Source of the DNA: Epiperipatus broadwayi
Taxonomy: Eukaryota > Onychophora > Udeonychophora > Euonychophora > Peripatidae
Direction: 5' to 3'
Length of the DNA stretch: 64,000 bases
Assembly (NCBI GenBank): GCA_028023455.1
Contig: JAQFVV010006352.1
Span: 1,880,204 to 1,944,203 of the forward strand
The translations under genes and the position numbers were made by a program. Under the pieces are notes generated by a model. The model was not told where the DNA came from. It saw only the letters and a program-made list of their open reading frames with translations, and ran no database searches. This document shows, one piece after another, positions 16,622 to 28,485 of the stretch (position 1 is the first letter of the stretch; each line of letters opens with the position of its first letter).

Positions 16622-18130
16622 CAAAAATAGTTATATATCCATGAGATAGCTTAATATTTCAGCCAGAGGACTGGTTTTCATCAGAAATAAATAAATATGT
16701 ACAGTAAAATGGTGATATTCCAAAATTACAGATTTGATAAAAGATTAATATTCCTTACAGTCAATTTTTATGAATGAGGAGGATTTGTAATAACTAAAAA
16801 CTTCTTCAGCAAAATAATAGTATTTTCTATAATACATTGGTGAATATGAGGTATCCTAAGACAATGTTGGATGATGCAGTAATGAGATCTTCTGTAATTG
16901 AAAGAAATACACTTTAATGTAAAAAGAGTAAAAAACAGTTAAATGTTCCATCATTGGTTCTTACTTTCAATAGAGATTTACCTAATATTAACCAGATGTT
17001 GGAAAAACATTTCAACATATTACATTCTACAGATTATTTAAAATCTATTTTTTCTAATCTACTTAAGGTTGTATATCAAAAATATAGGTCAGTTAAAGAT
17101 ATCCCTTGTCAAAACAAATTTTATTAGAAGTTCTGTATAGGAAAAAGAATGTTATCCATGTGAGGATAAAATATATTTTACAAGTAAACATGTTGTTGTA
17201 ACAAAAGTGGTCCTAAGTACTATGAATCATAATTTTAAATGGTATATTCCTAATTATGTTACATGTAAAAATGCAAATTTTATATATCTGATAGATTGTA
17301 GAGGAAGTTTATACTGGTACATGGGTGAGTCAGGAAACATTTTACATGTCAGAATGACTAAGACTTGACATTTTGCATAAGAATGAAGACAGATCGATAT
17401 CAAAGCACTTTAATTTACCAAATCATTCAATTGAAGATTTAAGAGTAGTAATTTTACAGTTAGATTTTTTTCTACAAGAGAAAAGAAAGAAAAGGAGAAG
17501 TTTTTTCTTTTTAAATTCAAGATCTTACACCAACATGGAATGAAATTAACCATAGGAACTATTACATCTTTAAGTTACCTAATCTCCTATAATTTTTTTG
17601 TTAGAATTTTTTTATTATAATTTTTTGCTAAATTTTTTTATATATAAGGTTTTTTATATGTGGGAGTTTTCTTATATAAGATTTTTTTATGCAAAATTTT
17701 TTTTTTAAATGAAGGTTTTATTAGTGTTTAATTAGTAAATAGATAAATATTTAATTACTTGTAATAAATATTGTACTTTGCATTAACTTTGATTTTTGAT
17801 TTATATGTATAAGTATATTAGCTTTTAAGCAAATATTAATATGAGAACAGACTATTTTTATAATTAAGTTTGATTAGTACAAAATGTAGTTTTTTTTGTT
17901 TGTTTTAAGTATACATTGTAAATAATTTGTCATTGTTTAGTTTAATATCCTGGGTAAGTTTATGTGACCAATAGGTTACTTTTTTGTTGAATTTGTAATC
18001 TTTTATAAAATCTGTAATTTTTGAATATCACCATTTTGCTGTATATATTTATTTATTTCTGATAAAAAAAATGATCTGGTTGAAATATTAAACTATTTCA
18101 TGAATGTATAAGTATGTTTTTTGTTTATAT
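16621..18130 (+). mobile_element. Decayed Penelope-like element PLE-C with inverted ends
   Basis: Ends of about 125-135 bp (16621-16745 and 17996-18130) are inverted copies of each other and enclose a broken plus-strand reading from about 16930 to 17560. Readable pieces include SLVLTFNRDLPNINQML and, after frameshifts, NFIYLIDCRG-SLYWYMGESGN and ISKHFNLPNHSIEDLRV. These match the region between reverse transcriptase and the GIY-YIG endonuclease of Penelope elements, then the GIY-YIG core and its downstream H.....H motif. Several stops and frameshifts make it a pseudogene, and the reverse transcriptase proper is missing. It lies in intron 1. Confidence 0.8.
16655..16695 (-). ncRNA. Hammerhead-like core in the left inverted end of PLE-C
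   Basis: The minus strand reads CTGATGA, then CCAG-TCCT-CTGG as stem II, then GAAA. Stem III and stem I cannot be drawn well. The right end (18055-18100, plus strand) keeps TGAAA but has CTGATAA as the first box. It is best read as a relic of the hammerhead often found in Penelope terminal repeats. Confidence 0.45.
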
Positions 18131-18204
18131 ATATACGTAAACTTATAAATAAATAGTAGACAATACAGTAATTAAAATTTGTTAAAAAGAACAAAAAATA
18201 TAAA

Positions 18205-18500
18205 CTTCACTTAGTAGCACTTCCAACTATCCTTGTAGTCTTTATCAACTAATACCTTGAAAGGTCAACTTTACCACATTTCTATGATATTAATGTTTGT
18301 TGCCTGCCTATTGATTAAATCTTGCTTGTATTTATATATTAATGTAGCTTCCTTGATTTTGCTTTTATTATTTCTTTCAGTTTGCAATATTTTTACATTA
18401 TTATAATTGAAATCAAAACCATATATACATGATTTATTATGGCCATAAAAACAGAAACTGATAAATTATCATTATCTTTAGAATTTTGTTTCATATTTTG
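18205..18500 (-). pseudogene. Penelope-like element 3' fragment (GIY-YIG C-terminus)
   Basis: The minus strand reads YGFDFNYNNVKIL and, further on, LINRQATNINIIEMW. This is close to the C-terminal part of PLE-A (27640-28407 and 54332-55438), with the same gap-free order. Outside the coding part the tail keeps TTGATAAAGACTAC and GATAGTT, as in PLE-A tails. It is a diverged 5'-truncated copy in intron 1. Confidence 0.75.
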
Positions 18501-19525
18501 AACTATATTTAACAGGAACTATCCTATTCATCTCTACCAAGTTCAAACCATGTTAATCAACTAGAAGATCAAGCAGTGTGAAATGACTACTTTCACTAAT
18601 GCAATGCCTATTTTATATTATTAGTCTCCTCTAATTATCATAGGTTCTGCATCAGAAGCAATAAAAGACACTTAGATATAGCCCTTAGTAACACAGAGGT
18701 TCCTATAAATCTGTTAAAAAACTACATTGAACTATTGTTAAAAGAGGATTAAGCTAATAGTCATCAGTTATATTTCCTAATCATTCTACCAGAAGTGGCC
18801 AAACTTGGCCCAAGTAAAGCATTTTATCAAACCCCATGGACTTTAAGAAATTTTATAGAAAAATGCCTATCAAGACCCTTATAGAGATATACACCCTACA
18901 TTTCCTTAAAGGTTATACTATATACTAGTTCTTAACTCTTGTTTTCAAGGTCGATGGCTTATATTAGAATAAATACACATATAATTAAGATTTATTATTC
19001 AGATTAATTAAGGAGTGAGATGAGCAAAGACATTGAACACTAATTATTGACTAAATACCAAAAAAAAAAACCACCCTATTTTATTAATTTTAATAATAAA
19101 TTAGAAACAGAACAAAATAATGATAATGATAATACAAAAAAACAAATCTAATATGTAATATACTATATATCAACAAAAAATATAACATCTATATATAATG
19201 ATCTGTGATGTTAAATAAACGAAAAATATCAAACAAGATTGATTATATTTTTAAATTATACTTTTTACATATTAATAACAAATAAAAAGACAAAATATTA
19301 CTTTCTTTTTAAATGACGTCATCGTCATTCATCATGTAGCTCATAAATAAGCAAAAAAAAATTATAAAATATTATAAGATGTTAAGCTAAAGTTTTATAT
19401 ATTTGTTTGAGTTTTAAAATAACTATGGATAAGAAATAGTTTTATTTTAGTTGTAATCACCTTTTTTTATTACATTTAAATCTTATAATTTAAATTATAT
19501 TTTTGTCTATATATATATATTGTAG
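18501..19525. other. AT-rich intron sequence, nothing firmly recognised
   Basis: A 63-codon plus-strand reading at about 18698-18889 with one stop looks somewhat protein-like, but I recognise no family. Confidence 0.4.
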
Positions 19526-19605
19526 TTGTTTTTGTGTCATGAAAGATGGAAATATCATTGAAAATTTTATAAAGAAAAGAGTAGACAGCGATGAAATGCG
19601 TTGCG
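19526..19605 (+). CDS. Thyroglobulin type-1 domain gene, internal exon (domain 1, second half)
   Basis: An 80-nt exon between acceptor tattgtag and donor gtagga. Its first base completes the codon left by the exon at 5483-5565, so the reading runs from ...KQCNIT straight into CFCVMKDGNI. The CFC is the Tg1 CWCV signature with Trp replaced by Phe (cysteines 4 and 5), and EMRC near the end gives cysteine 6. Only four residues separate cysteine 3 from cysteine 4, fewer than usual in the family. The exon ends with one base (G) of a codon, which AT from the next exon completes. The donor is weaker than gtaagt. Confidence 0.85.
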
Positions 19606-19908
19606 GTAGGAATTTTTTGTTTTAAATGTTTTTGTAAAAAGTAAATTTACTTATCATACCATTTTCAAATTTTTTATATAAAGCAAATTTCAATACAAAT
19701 ATTTTAATATCCTATATATATAAAAGAAAATAACAAAGTTATTAATAATTTGTTTTCACATTTTTAAAATAAACTATAATAAATGATCTTATAATTAATA
19801 ATATTCTTCAGAAAATATATCGAAATGTAAATATAATAGGATTTTAATTTCAAAAGTTCTTAAATTTAGATTAGCAAAGCTTAAAAAATGATGCAGTTTA
19901 TAAACTAT

Positions 19909-20537
19909 TTCTTCTTCTTCTTCTTCTTCTTCTTCTTCTTCTTCTTCTTCTTCTTCTTCTTCTTCTTCTTCTTCTTCTTCTTCTTCTTCTTCTTCTTCTT
20001 CTTCTTCTTCTTCTTCTTCTTCTTCTTCTTCTTCTTCTTCTTCTTCTTCTTCTTCTTCTTCTTCTTCTTCTTCTTCTTCTTCTTCTTCTTCTTCTTCTTC
20101 TTCTTCTTCTTCTTCTTCTTCTTCTTCTTCTTCTTCTTCTTCTTCTTCTTCTTCTTCTTCTTCTTCTTCTTCTTCTTCTTCTTCTTCTTCTTCTTCTTCT
20201 TCTTCTTCTTCTTCTTCTTCTTCTTCTTCTTCTTCTTCTTCTTCTTCTTCTTCTTCTTCTTCTTCTTCTTCTTCTTCTTCTTCTTCTTCTTCTTCTTCTT
20301 CTTCTTCTTCTTCTTCTTCTTCTTCTTCTTCTTCTTCTTCTTCTTCTTCTTCTTCTTCTTCTTCTTCTTCTTCTTCTTCTTCTTCTTCTTCTTCTTCTTC
20401 TTCTTCTTCTTCTTCTTCTTCTTCTTCTTCTTCTTCTTCTTCTTCTTCTTCTTCTTCTTCTTCTTCTTCTTCTTCTTCTTCTTCTTCTTCTTCTTCTTCT
20501 TCTTCTTCTTCTTCTTCTTCTTCTTCTTCTTCTTCTT

Positions 20538-20611
<74 letters not shown>

Positions 20612-20681
20612 TACTACTACTACTACTACTATTACTACTACTACTACTACTACTACTATTATTATTATTATTATTATTATT
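19909..20681. repeat. Giant (TTC)n tract followed by (TTA)n/(CTA)n
   Basis: Pure TTC for about 658 bp (19909-20566), then mixed TTA and CTA to 20681. The 276-codon poly-Phe/poly-Leu open frame is an artefact. It lies in intron 2 directly against the truncated 5' end of the LINE. A pyrimidine tract this long may form triplex DNA. Confidence 0.98.
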
Positions 20682-23265
20682 CAGGTGGTGTATTAGTTTT
20701 TGTGAAAGAAAACATTAAATTTACATATCATAATCCATTCCTTGCCTCTGCAGAATGTTTTTTGATTCATTTGAATTTACCTTGTTTTGTCTTAACTATT
20801 ATTGCTTTATATAAATCGTGCACAAGTATCATTTTGGATTTTATAACTGAACTAGATGTGTTATTGTCTGATTTACATACTACTTCAGTAATACTTATGG
20901 AAGGTTTGAATATAGATTTATGTAATAATCTACATGGGCCTACCTTACAGTATTTGAATTTGCTTTATAGTCATGGTTTTAATCAAGCTATTTTTTCAAC
21001 TACTTGTATTACTAAATCTTGTCAATCAATTTTGGATCATATATTTGTCAGATTAAACCAGAATCAAAGTTATGAATTGTCTGTACTAAATATTTTATTT
21101 CGGATCATTTTGCAACTGTGTTGAAGTTATTAAATTGTAGACAACATGTAAATACTCATTTATATGTTAATAAGTTATCACATAATAAACTAAAAATGTT
21201 ATTATCTGATCAGAAATGGGATTATGTTTTTACTCTGCATGATATTGATTCAGCATTTTTAAAATTTCAAGATATTTGTAAATCTTTAATCGCAAAATCT
21301 ACGGTTAGTTTTAAATTGACTAGCAAAAACCGCATACGCTCAGCCTGGATAACTAATGATTTGATTGAAAAAAATAATCAAAGAAATCATTTAAAATGTT
21401 TGAGTGGAGATTTGATGAGTTTGAAAAAATTAAATACTGAAATTGAATATGATATTCGGAAATTAAAATTTTAATATTATCAAAAATATTTTAATGATAA
21501 AAATATTTCTTTAAAATGGTAATTGTAAATTCTCTTGTAAAGAAACCTTTGTCAAATCAATTTAAATTTATAAAACATAATAATAATTTGATTGAAGTAA
21601 AAAATAATGAAAAATGTGTTGCTGACTTGTTTATTTATTTATTTTTTTTTTCAGATCTGTCAATAGATAGAACACCAATACAAGAATTGTCTTTTGATGA
21701 TTCTTGTCTAAATTTTTTTTTGTGTACAGATGTTACTGATTTGGATTTTGTCTGGTAAATTTGATCTCTTAAAGAATGTTCATTCAGCTGGTTTAGATAG
21801 GTTAACACCAAAGATTTTTAAGGAAAATAAGTCAGCTTTCATACCTGTTCTTGTTTATTTGTTTAATCTTTCCTTAAATGCTGGTTTGTTTCCTACTTGT
21901 TTGAAAGTTGGTTTTATTACACCTGTTTTTAAAAAGGGTGATCCTGCATAGCTTGACAATTATAGACCAATTTATATTATATCTGTAATATCCAAATTGT
22001 TAGAGATGGTGGTTAAAGATAAAATGATGCCATTTTTATCTAAAAATAATATTTTATCTGAAAATCAATACAGATTTATTTCTGGTAGAAGTACCTTGGA
22101 CACTTTCTATAGCCATGTAAACAATTTGACAACTTCACTAGATAAGGATTTTAAAACAGTTGCTATTTATTTAGACTTGTCTAAGGCATTTGACTCTGTA
22201 TCTCACAAAATCTTACTTAAGTTTATATTCATATTGTTTTCAAGGTGGATTTATTTCATGGTTTGTGAGTTACTTAAAGAATAGAAAACAAGCAACAAAT
22301 ATTTCTGGTGTTGTAACTCTTTTATAACAGTTAACCATGGTGTACCACAAGGTTCAGTTTTGGGATACCATTTTATATATAATTTATATAAATGATTTAT
22401 TTTCTTTATCTTTAGAATCTAAGATTTATGGTTTTGCAGACGATATTGCTTTATCTTATGCTGCAGTTTCATATAATTTTGTTGAAAAATTAATTAATGA
22501 TGATTTAATCCTAATTAGTAAATGGTTAGCATTTAATAATTTATCTATTAATTTGAGTAAAACAAAAGCTATTAATTTTTCTTATAAGTCAAATATTCAT
22601 TCGCTTAACATTACTATTTGTAATAAGTATTTTTGGCATTGTAATAGCACTTGTACTTGTGCTAACATTTTATTTGTTGATAATATTTTCTATCTAGGTA
22701 TTTTTATTGACTCCAGACTATTTTGGTCAAACCATATTGACTTTTTTTGTTTTCGTTTACGTAATTTAAATTATATGTTTTTCTACTTATCTAAATTTTT
22801 TCCTCGGTCAGCTTTGATTACTTTATATATTTCTTCTTATCAAAGCTTATTATGTTATAATATATCAGTTTGGGGGAACTGTTCTACTTTTGCAATGACT
22901 ATTTTGTCTGTTTTACAGAATTATACAATTACATTCAAATATCAGCTTTTCAAGCTAATTGTACATGCACTTTTTGCGAGTGTTAATAATAAATGAATAC
23001 TTTCCTTTCATTTTTAATAGATCGTGTACCACATCTATTAAAGATATTTATGCTACATTTAATATAGTAGATGTTTTCCATTTGTATAAATTTTAGAGTG
23101 ATTCTTGATATTTATTGAAGGAAACTTCATTTGGATACTAAATTGTCTGCTGTAAATACTTGTTTATCTACTAAATATCAGCTAACTTTACCTAATTTTT
23201 TAAAACATCCAGTAGGAAGCATATGTTTATAAGAGATTGTTCTATGCAATTATATATATATATAT
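20682..23265 (+). mobile_element. 5'-truncated LINE (Jockey/CR1-like group), ORF2 pseudogene
   Basis: Starting inside the AP-endonuclease domain (GGVLVFVKENIKF right after the microsatellite), the plus strand reads endonuclease C-terminus (ILDHIFVRLN) to about 21110. A linker and the reverse transcriptase follow: SAGLDRLTPKIF near 21785, LNAGLFPTCLKVGFITPVFK, YLDLSKAFDSVSH, GVPQGSVLG and the catalytic FADD at 22433-22444. A C-terminal region runs to about 22996. The reading is split into six pieces (20702-21124, 21118-21474, 21516-21758, 21730-21951, 21997-22284, 22337-22996) by frameshifts and stops, so it is inactive. ORF1 and the endonuclease N-terminus are absent, as in typical 5'-truncated insertions. 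It ends near a (TA)n run at 23252-23267. Exact clade is uncertain. Confidence 0.9.
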
Positions 23266-23269
23266 ATGT

Positions 23270-26090
23270 ATGGATTATTTTATGCACACTCTGAATTCAT
23301 GTTCATTTATATACTTCAGTTATTCCTTGTATTTGTTTAGACTCATCCGAATAGTAACATTTGTTATTACAAGCTTATTAAATTAGGTCATGTGACACCA
23401 GACTTCAGCTCTTCAAATGTTCTGCATATATGAGTATCAAAACTGCACATACATTTAAAAATAATGGGAAATGAGATTAGTTTTTTTTAATTTAATATTT
23501 CCTATGAAATGAATCAGCCAAAACTGTAATGATAAATATAAATCAATAATAATGTGTGTCACTTCTGGCTAGCTAAACTTATAAAAGATAAAACCTATTT
23601 ATATCTAAGGCTCGTATATTACATGTGTGCATATTTCAAAGAAATATACATCAAAATCAATGAGGCATTTTATTGATCTCAAAATAAATTTAAAATAAGA
23701 AAATTAATAATTCTAAAGTTTCTTTTAATGTAAACATCATCCTTTTTCTCTTCTCTTTATGTTACAATGTTATATTATCTAATAGCAATTTAAAATGCTA
23801 GGTAAAAGAAATGTTAGTGTATGTGTATTTAATATCTCAGGGTAAATAACAAAAATGCCACAGCAAATCTAATATGAGTGACCATAAATTGATAATAAGT
23901 GTTGACCATATAAAGAAAATATATGAAAACCGAATTTAATAAAAAAATGCATACACCTTATTGACATTTAAGTGAATTCATTATATCACTAGTAACACAC
24001 TTATATATGAAGTTACTATAGCTTTTCAAAGTATTAAATAAAATTTAAAAAAAGTTCCAAGTGATATTTGGCATGATGAAAAAAATATTAACTAGGTTAT
24101 ATAAAGAGTATTATAATTATTTACCAATAAAATAAATAATTAATTTGGAATATAGTTTTATACATATTTTGCAGATAAAACTTTTTCCTTTCCAATAATC
24201 TATTTAAACAAAATAATATATAAGGAGCTTCTAAACAAGCTAACTTAGGATCACAAGTAATGGCTTATTTAATGTGGCAAAAGTAAAGTAATAGATGAAT
24301 ACATATATTCATTATTTAACATATAATAAGAGGAATTTTACCATCTCTTACATAAAAACGAAATAGCTACATGAAAAAAATTCACATCTCTTAGATAAAA
24401 CAAGTTTGTTATAAGAGGCATTCACCATCTCTTATACAAATAAAAATTACTTATTACTGCTTATTACAATACCAAGTATAAGAAGGTTACTATTCAAATC
24501 ATTCATGGAACAAAGTAAATTTATCAACGCTTTACTTCTAGTACTTGTATCCTTAACAACTCACTAAACATCAACCCGATTCATTTTACCCTGGAATGAT
24601 GTATTTTATAAGATTTAAAGTTTATAATGATAATAAATTTTAATAAACAATTATATAACCCTTAATAAGTATAACCATTCACATCAAAAATATTATCTGG
24701 GATGTTTGCAAACGTATATTACAGATAATGCAAAAAAAATATTTTTAAATATTACCGTTGTTGTTTTTAAAATTCGTAGCAGCAATTCATAATAAAAGTA
24801 TTATTAATGAAAATGTCTTTATTTTATTTTTAATCTAAAGTCTTAAATTCCAAGATCATTTTCCATCTGATTTTCAGCAGGTTGATTAAATAAGAAGCGA
24901 GTATTACTAAAAAAAAGTTAATCTATGGTTAAATTTTTAAAAAGTTCTAGATACTAGTCTTATGTTCCCAAATCTTATTTAGAAGATGATTAAAAGTGGA
25001 CATAAAAATTTAAGAATTCTTGGAAATGTTGAAACTATTAAATGATCAATGCAGTAACATTCTTCCTCCATATATCTTTAAAATGTAACTTTTTTTAAAG
25101 CTGAGATTTATAAAAAATAACTTTCTTTTCTGTTAGATAGGCTTTTATTTTATCTTAGGCTTTTGTTTTATTTTAACATTATGCCATGGAGATTGAGCAG
25201 AAATCTAGGCATCAGGAATGGAGGCTTCACAAGCCTCATCAGACTGTCTTTACCAAGAAGATTATCATGGTTAATAACTTTAAAACTATTGCCATTTTTT
25301 AAAACTGTATTAGAAGAAACGGATGAAAAAGTTAGTTTTTTTGTTAAGGATAAACAACACCATTCACTGTAAAATTAATGACATCTGAAATTACTAGGTT
25401 ATCTCCTAAAAACCATACGATGGTATTATTTGCCATTATCAGCTTTCCATACCTGCACACACATTGAACATTTGTTTTTGAACGACTAGTATTCCACTAT
25501 TTCTAAAATTAACTTTAATACTAAAAAAAAAAAAAAAAAACACTTAAATACTTAATTTTTATACAATTTTATTAAATTTAAATCTTATATCTTCCTTGTT
25601 CTTTTAAATACATATCAACACACAAGTATTCTTTCACAAATATTAAAGTTAGAATAATTGCCTATAATATTTCAATCTCTCTCTTTTTAAAAAAAAATAA
25701 CTTTTTCACTTCACGTGAATAAAAAATCTTGATCTTAATTTTCCATAAAATAATAATAAACAGTTTAAAATGGATAAACAACTTTATGCAACAAATAGAC
25801 ACAACAGATCTTTATTTATAAAGTGATAATTTTGATCGCAGCTATGATAAAATTTAATATATATATATACTTTTAAAGATCATGTATATCTATTTCGTTT
25901 TAATTTTTATTTTTTTAATTCACAGAGAGGGCTAACTACTGCAATATATATGTTTGTACTTATGTCTGGTCAATTAGTTTTTAATTGATGGATTTATAAC
26001 TGCAGAATAAGACTATTATTGTTCATGGTTATTATTTTAAATAATAATACTATTTGTTGTATCAGTAGTGTCATTATTTTAATTTAGTCA
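23270..26090. other. Intron 2 remainder, AT-rich, nothing recognised
   Basis: Only homopolymer and short AT runs are evident. A 69-codon open frame at 25163-25372 overlaps a second open frame and shows no domain. Confidence 0.5.
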
Positions 26091-26114
26091 TTTCAATTTT
26101 TTTTTTGTTTGCAG

Positions 26115-26299
26115 ATTGTGCAAGAGATGATGCTGAAAATATAAATTCTTTTGACCAAATATTGAAGTGCGATGACTATGGAAACTATAATAAAAAACAA
26201 TGTTTAGGATCGATGTGTTTTTGTGGTGATGAAAATGGCCACAGAAAAAGCAATGAATCTGTTCATATATGGGAAATGGAATTATTAAAATGCACATAA
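26115..26299 (+). CDS. Thyroglobulin type-1 domain gene, terminal exon (complete domain 2 and stop)
   Basis: The exon starts after a strong acceptor (tttttttgtttgcag). Its first two bases complete the Asp codon begun at 19605. It encodes a full Tg1 domain: DCARDDAEN (cysteine 1), ILKCDDYGNY (cysteine 2), KKQC (3), CFC (4 and 5) and MELLKC (6), followed by Thr and TAA at 26297-26299. Both domains use CFC rather than CWC and have the short 3-4 spacing, which suggests duplication from one ancestor. Ending one residue after the last cysteine fits a small secreted protein made mainly of Tg1 domains. A protease-inhibitor role is plausible from the family but unproven. Intron 2 is 6,509 bp. Confidence 0.88.
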
Positions 26300-26330
26300 T
26301 TTTTTTAAATATCAATAATGTAATTTTTTT

Positions 26331-26336
26331 AATAAA
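26331..26336 (+). terminator. Candidate polyadenylation signal of the Tg1 gene
   Basis: AATAAA lies 31 bp after the stop codon in AT-rich sequence. Such hexamers are common by chance here, so position is the main support. Confidence 0.4.
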
Positions 26337-26554
26337 AAATAACAGCAATTTGTAAGGTACACAAAAATTCATTATAATTTTAAAGACAGAGATTTTATTA
26401 TAATATATTTAACATTTATTTAGCAATTTGTCCTACCTTTGAAACCCATATTGTTTGTACTAAAATATGCACATTCCCATTTCTTTATATCCAATATATA
26501 TATATATTTCACAAGATGACATTATAAAACCATTATGTTGTCTTTTTAATATAC

Positions 26555-27045
26555 TATTTTCTGAAATGTAATATAATCAATTTATAAGACAACTATATAC
26601 TTAAACAATATATAAATAATAAATTTATCAACATTAATCGATTTTCGTTCAAAAATGAACCTTGTCAAGATATATAACAATTGAAAAAAATCACGTGATT
26701 TACATATTATTTTAACACACCATCTACTAGTCAAACTAAACAATAAAGATGTTTTTATATTTTCCAATTTTTATTTTATTTAGTACAAGGGTCAGTAAAG
26801 TTAGAAGGAAAATGGTCATTGAATAAAAATTGGAAAATATAAAAACATCCTTATTGTTTAGTTTGACTAGTAGATGGTGTGTTAAAATAATATGTAAATC
26901 ACGTGGATTTTTTCAATTGTTATATATCTTGACAAGGTTCATTTTTGAACGAAAATCGATTAGATGTTAATAAATTTATTATTTATATATCGTTTAAGTA
27001 TATAGTTGTCTTATAAATTGATTATATTTCATTTCAGAGAATATA
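26555..27045. mobile_element. Foldback (MITE-like) element with about 215-bp arms
   Basis: The left arm (about 26555-26771) and right arm (about 26822-27042) are near-identical inverted copies around a 50-bp centre. Differences are a few substitutions and 1-bp indels. It is flanked on both sides by (TA)n. No coding capacity; the minus open frame at 26582-26767 is a shadow. It lies about 250 bp beyond the end of the Tg1 gene. Confidence 0.85.
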
Positions 27046-27639
27046 TATATATATTGCAGCACCGATGACCAACTAACTATATGTTAAGGAATTATTTGAT
27101 CTTTTCATTGAAACATATTACATATTTTGATATTATTTTTATATTTTAATTTATATTATAAATATGTATTTCATCTACTTTAATAAGTCCATAGCGATAT
27201 GCTTACGGTATTTTACAATTACAAAATGTAAACATATATTTCTGAGTTGATTTTATGTGTTTTCTTTTTGTTAATACCTACAGGGTACCCGAATTTCAGC
27301 TATTATCTAAGTAGCAGGGATCCGTTAGCAATAAATGTTTTTTTTTTAACATTTCTGCAAAAAGTATTTGAGTGACTTTTTCTATCCTGAACGATATCAG
27401 ATGTATTCCTGATAGTACAACTTTTCTATTAACAACAAATACATAAATAGAAGATATATATATATAATTATTCAAAACAATACAATAATTAATACAGTAA
27501 AACAATATTTAAAAAAAAAACAAATATATACCAATTTAATAGAAGTACTTTCAACTATCTATGTAGTCATTGTCAACTAGATTCAAATTGTATTAGAAAA
27601 AACCGTTACAAATGTAAACAAAAAGTAATACGTCATACA

Positions 27640-28407
27640 TCAATTTTCCCACAATTCATTAATTTTTATATTGGCGGCCTGTCTGTTTATCAACTGTTGC
27701 TTTTCACTTTTTATTAACATAGCTTCTTTAATTTTGCGTTTATTATTATTTCTTTCAATACACAAAATCTTAACTTTATTAAAATCAAAATCAAAACCAT
27801 AATTACATGTTACATTATGATCAAAAAATACTGATGGTGATACATCATCATTTCTAACATTCTCTTGTCTTGATTTTTGCACTCGTTTATATAACAACAA
27901 ATGCTCCTTTGATCTTTTCTCCAATGTACATCGAGATTCCCCAATATATGCCTTTCCACAAACACATAGCCATTTATATATTGCACAACTTTGATTTAAA
28001 ATACTACACCTATTTTTTGAATTATTTATTAATCTATTTAAATTAGGAGTAGTATAAAATGCAACTCGACATATATTTTTATATATCTGTTTTATAAATT
28101 TCACTTGTTCATTACAAATAAATGGTATTGATATCCAAGTATATTTTATCTTATCAATATCTATAGCATCTAAAATATTTCTATTATTATTAAACTTAGT
28201 AACAATATTATAAATTAATTTATGATCATATCCAATATTTAACAAATCCATAATAAATACATTTATGTTACTTATTTTATCAGAACTATATTTACATAAT
28301 TTATTATTCCTAAATAAAAATGATTTTAAACCGGATAATTTATGTGCTATTGGCACATTTGAATACCAAGGAATATATCCTCTTTTTTCAATATCTTTTA
28401 TTACCAT
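27640..28407 (-). CDS. PLE-A C-terminal fragment: GIY-YIG endonuclease, left arm
   Basis: A 255-codon open frame. It starts in the reverse transcriptase thumb region (GYIPWYSNVPIAHKL), continues through a linker and reaches the GIY-YIG nuclease. There IYKWLCVCGKAYIGESRC carries the two tyrosine-containing motifs with Cys pairs, followed by the catalytic-type Arg and EH (LEKRSKEHLLLY). The nuclease nicks DNA for target-primed reverse transcription in this class. The reverse transcriptase catalytic core is missing, so this copy cannot act alone. No stops are present, which suggests recent insertion. The ATG at 28407 is internal to the ancestral protein. Confidence 0.85.
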   Translation of the reverse strand: MVIKDIEKRGYIPWYSNVPIAHKLSGLKSFLFRNNKLCKYSSDKISNINVFIMDLLNIGYDHKLIYNIVTKFNNNRNILDAIDIDKIKYTWISIPFICNEQVKFIKQIYKNICRVAFYTTPNLNRLINNSKNRCSILNQSCAIYKWLCVCGKAYIGESRCTLEKRSKEHLLLYKRVQKSRQENVRNDDVSPSVFFDHNVTCNYGFDFDFNKVKILCIERNNNKRKIKEAMLIKSEKQQLINRQAANIKINELWEN

Positions 28408-28485
28408 AAATATCTATTTATTTTTATTACGGTACCATGTAATAAAAAAGGGGGTTGAAAAAGGGATAATTGATTCAAATGGCCA

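Noticed and set aside
18698-18889. Protein-like reading including LLKNYIELLLKED
   Set aside because: One internal stop, no recognised family and no neighbouring coding pieces. Left as unresolved.
19888-20718. 276-codon poly-Phe/poly-Leu open frame
   Set aside because: It is the translation of a TTC/TTA microsatellite and has no coding signal.
25163-25372. 69-codon open frame in intron 2
   Set aside because: A second frame is also open over part of it, there is no domain, and flanking splice signals are not convincing.
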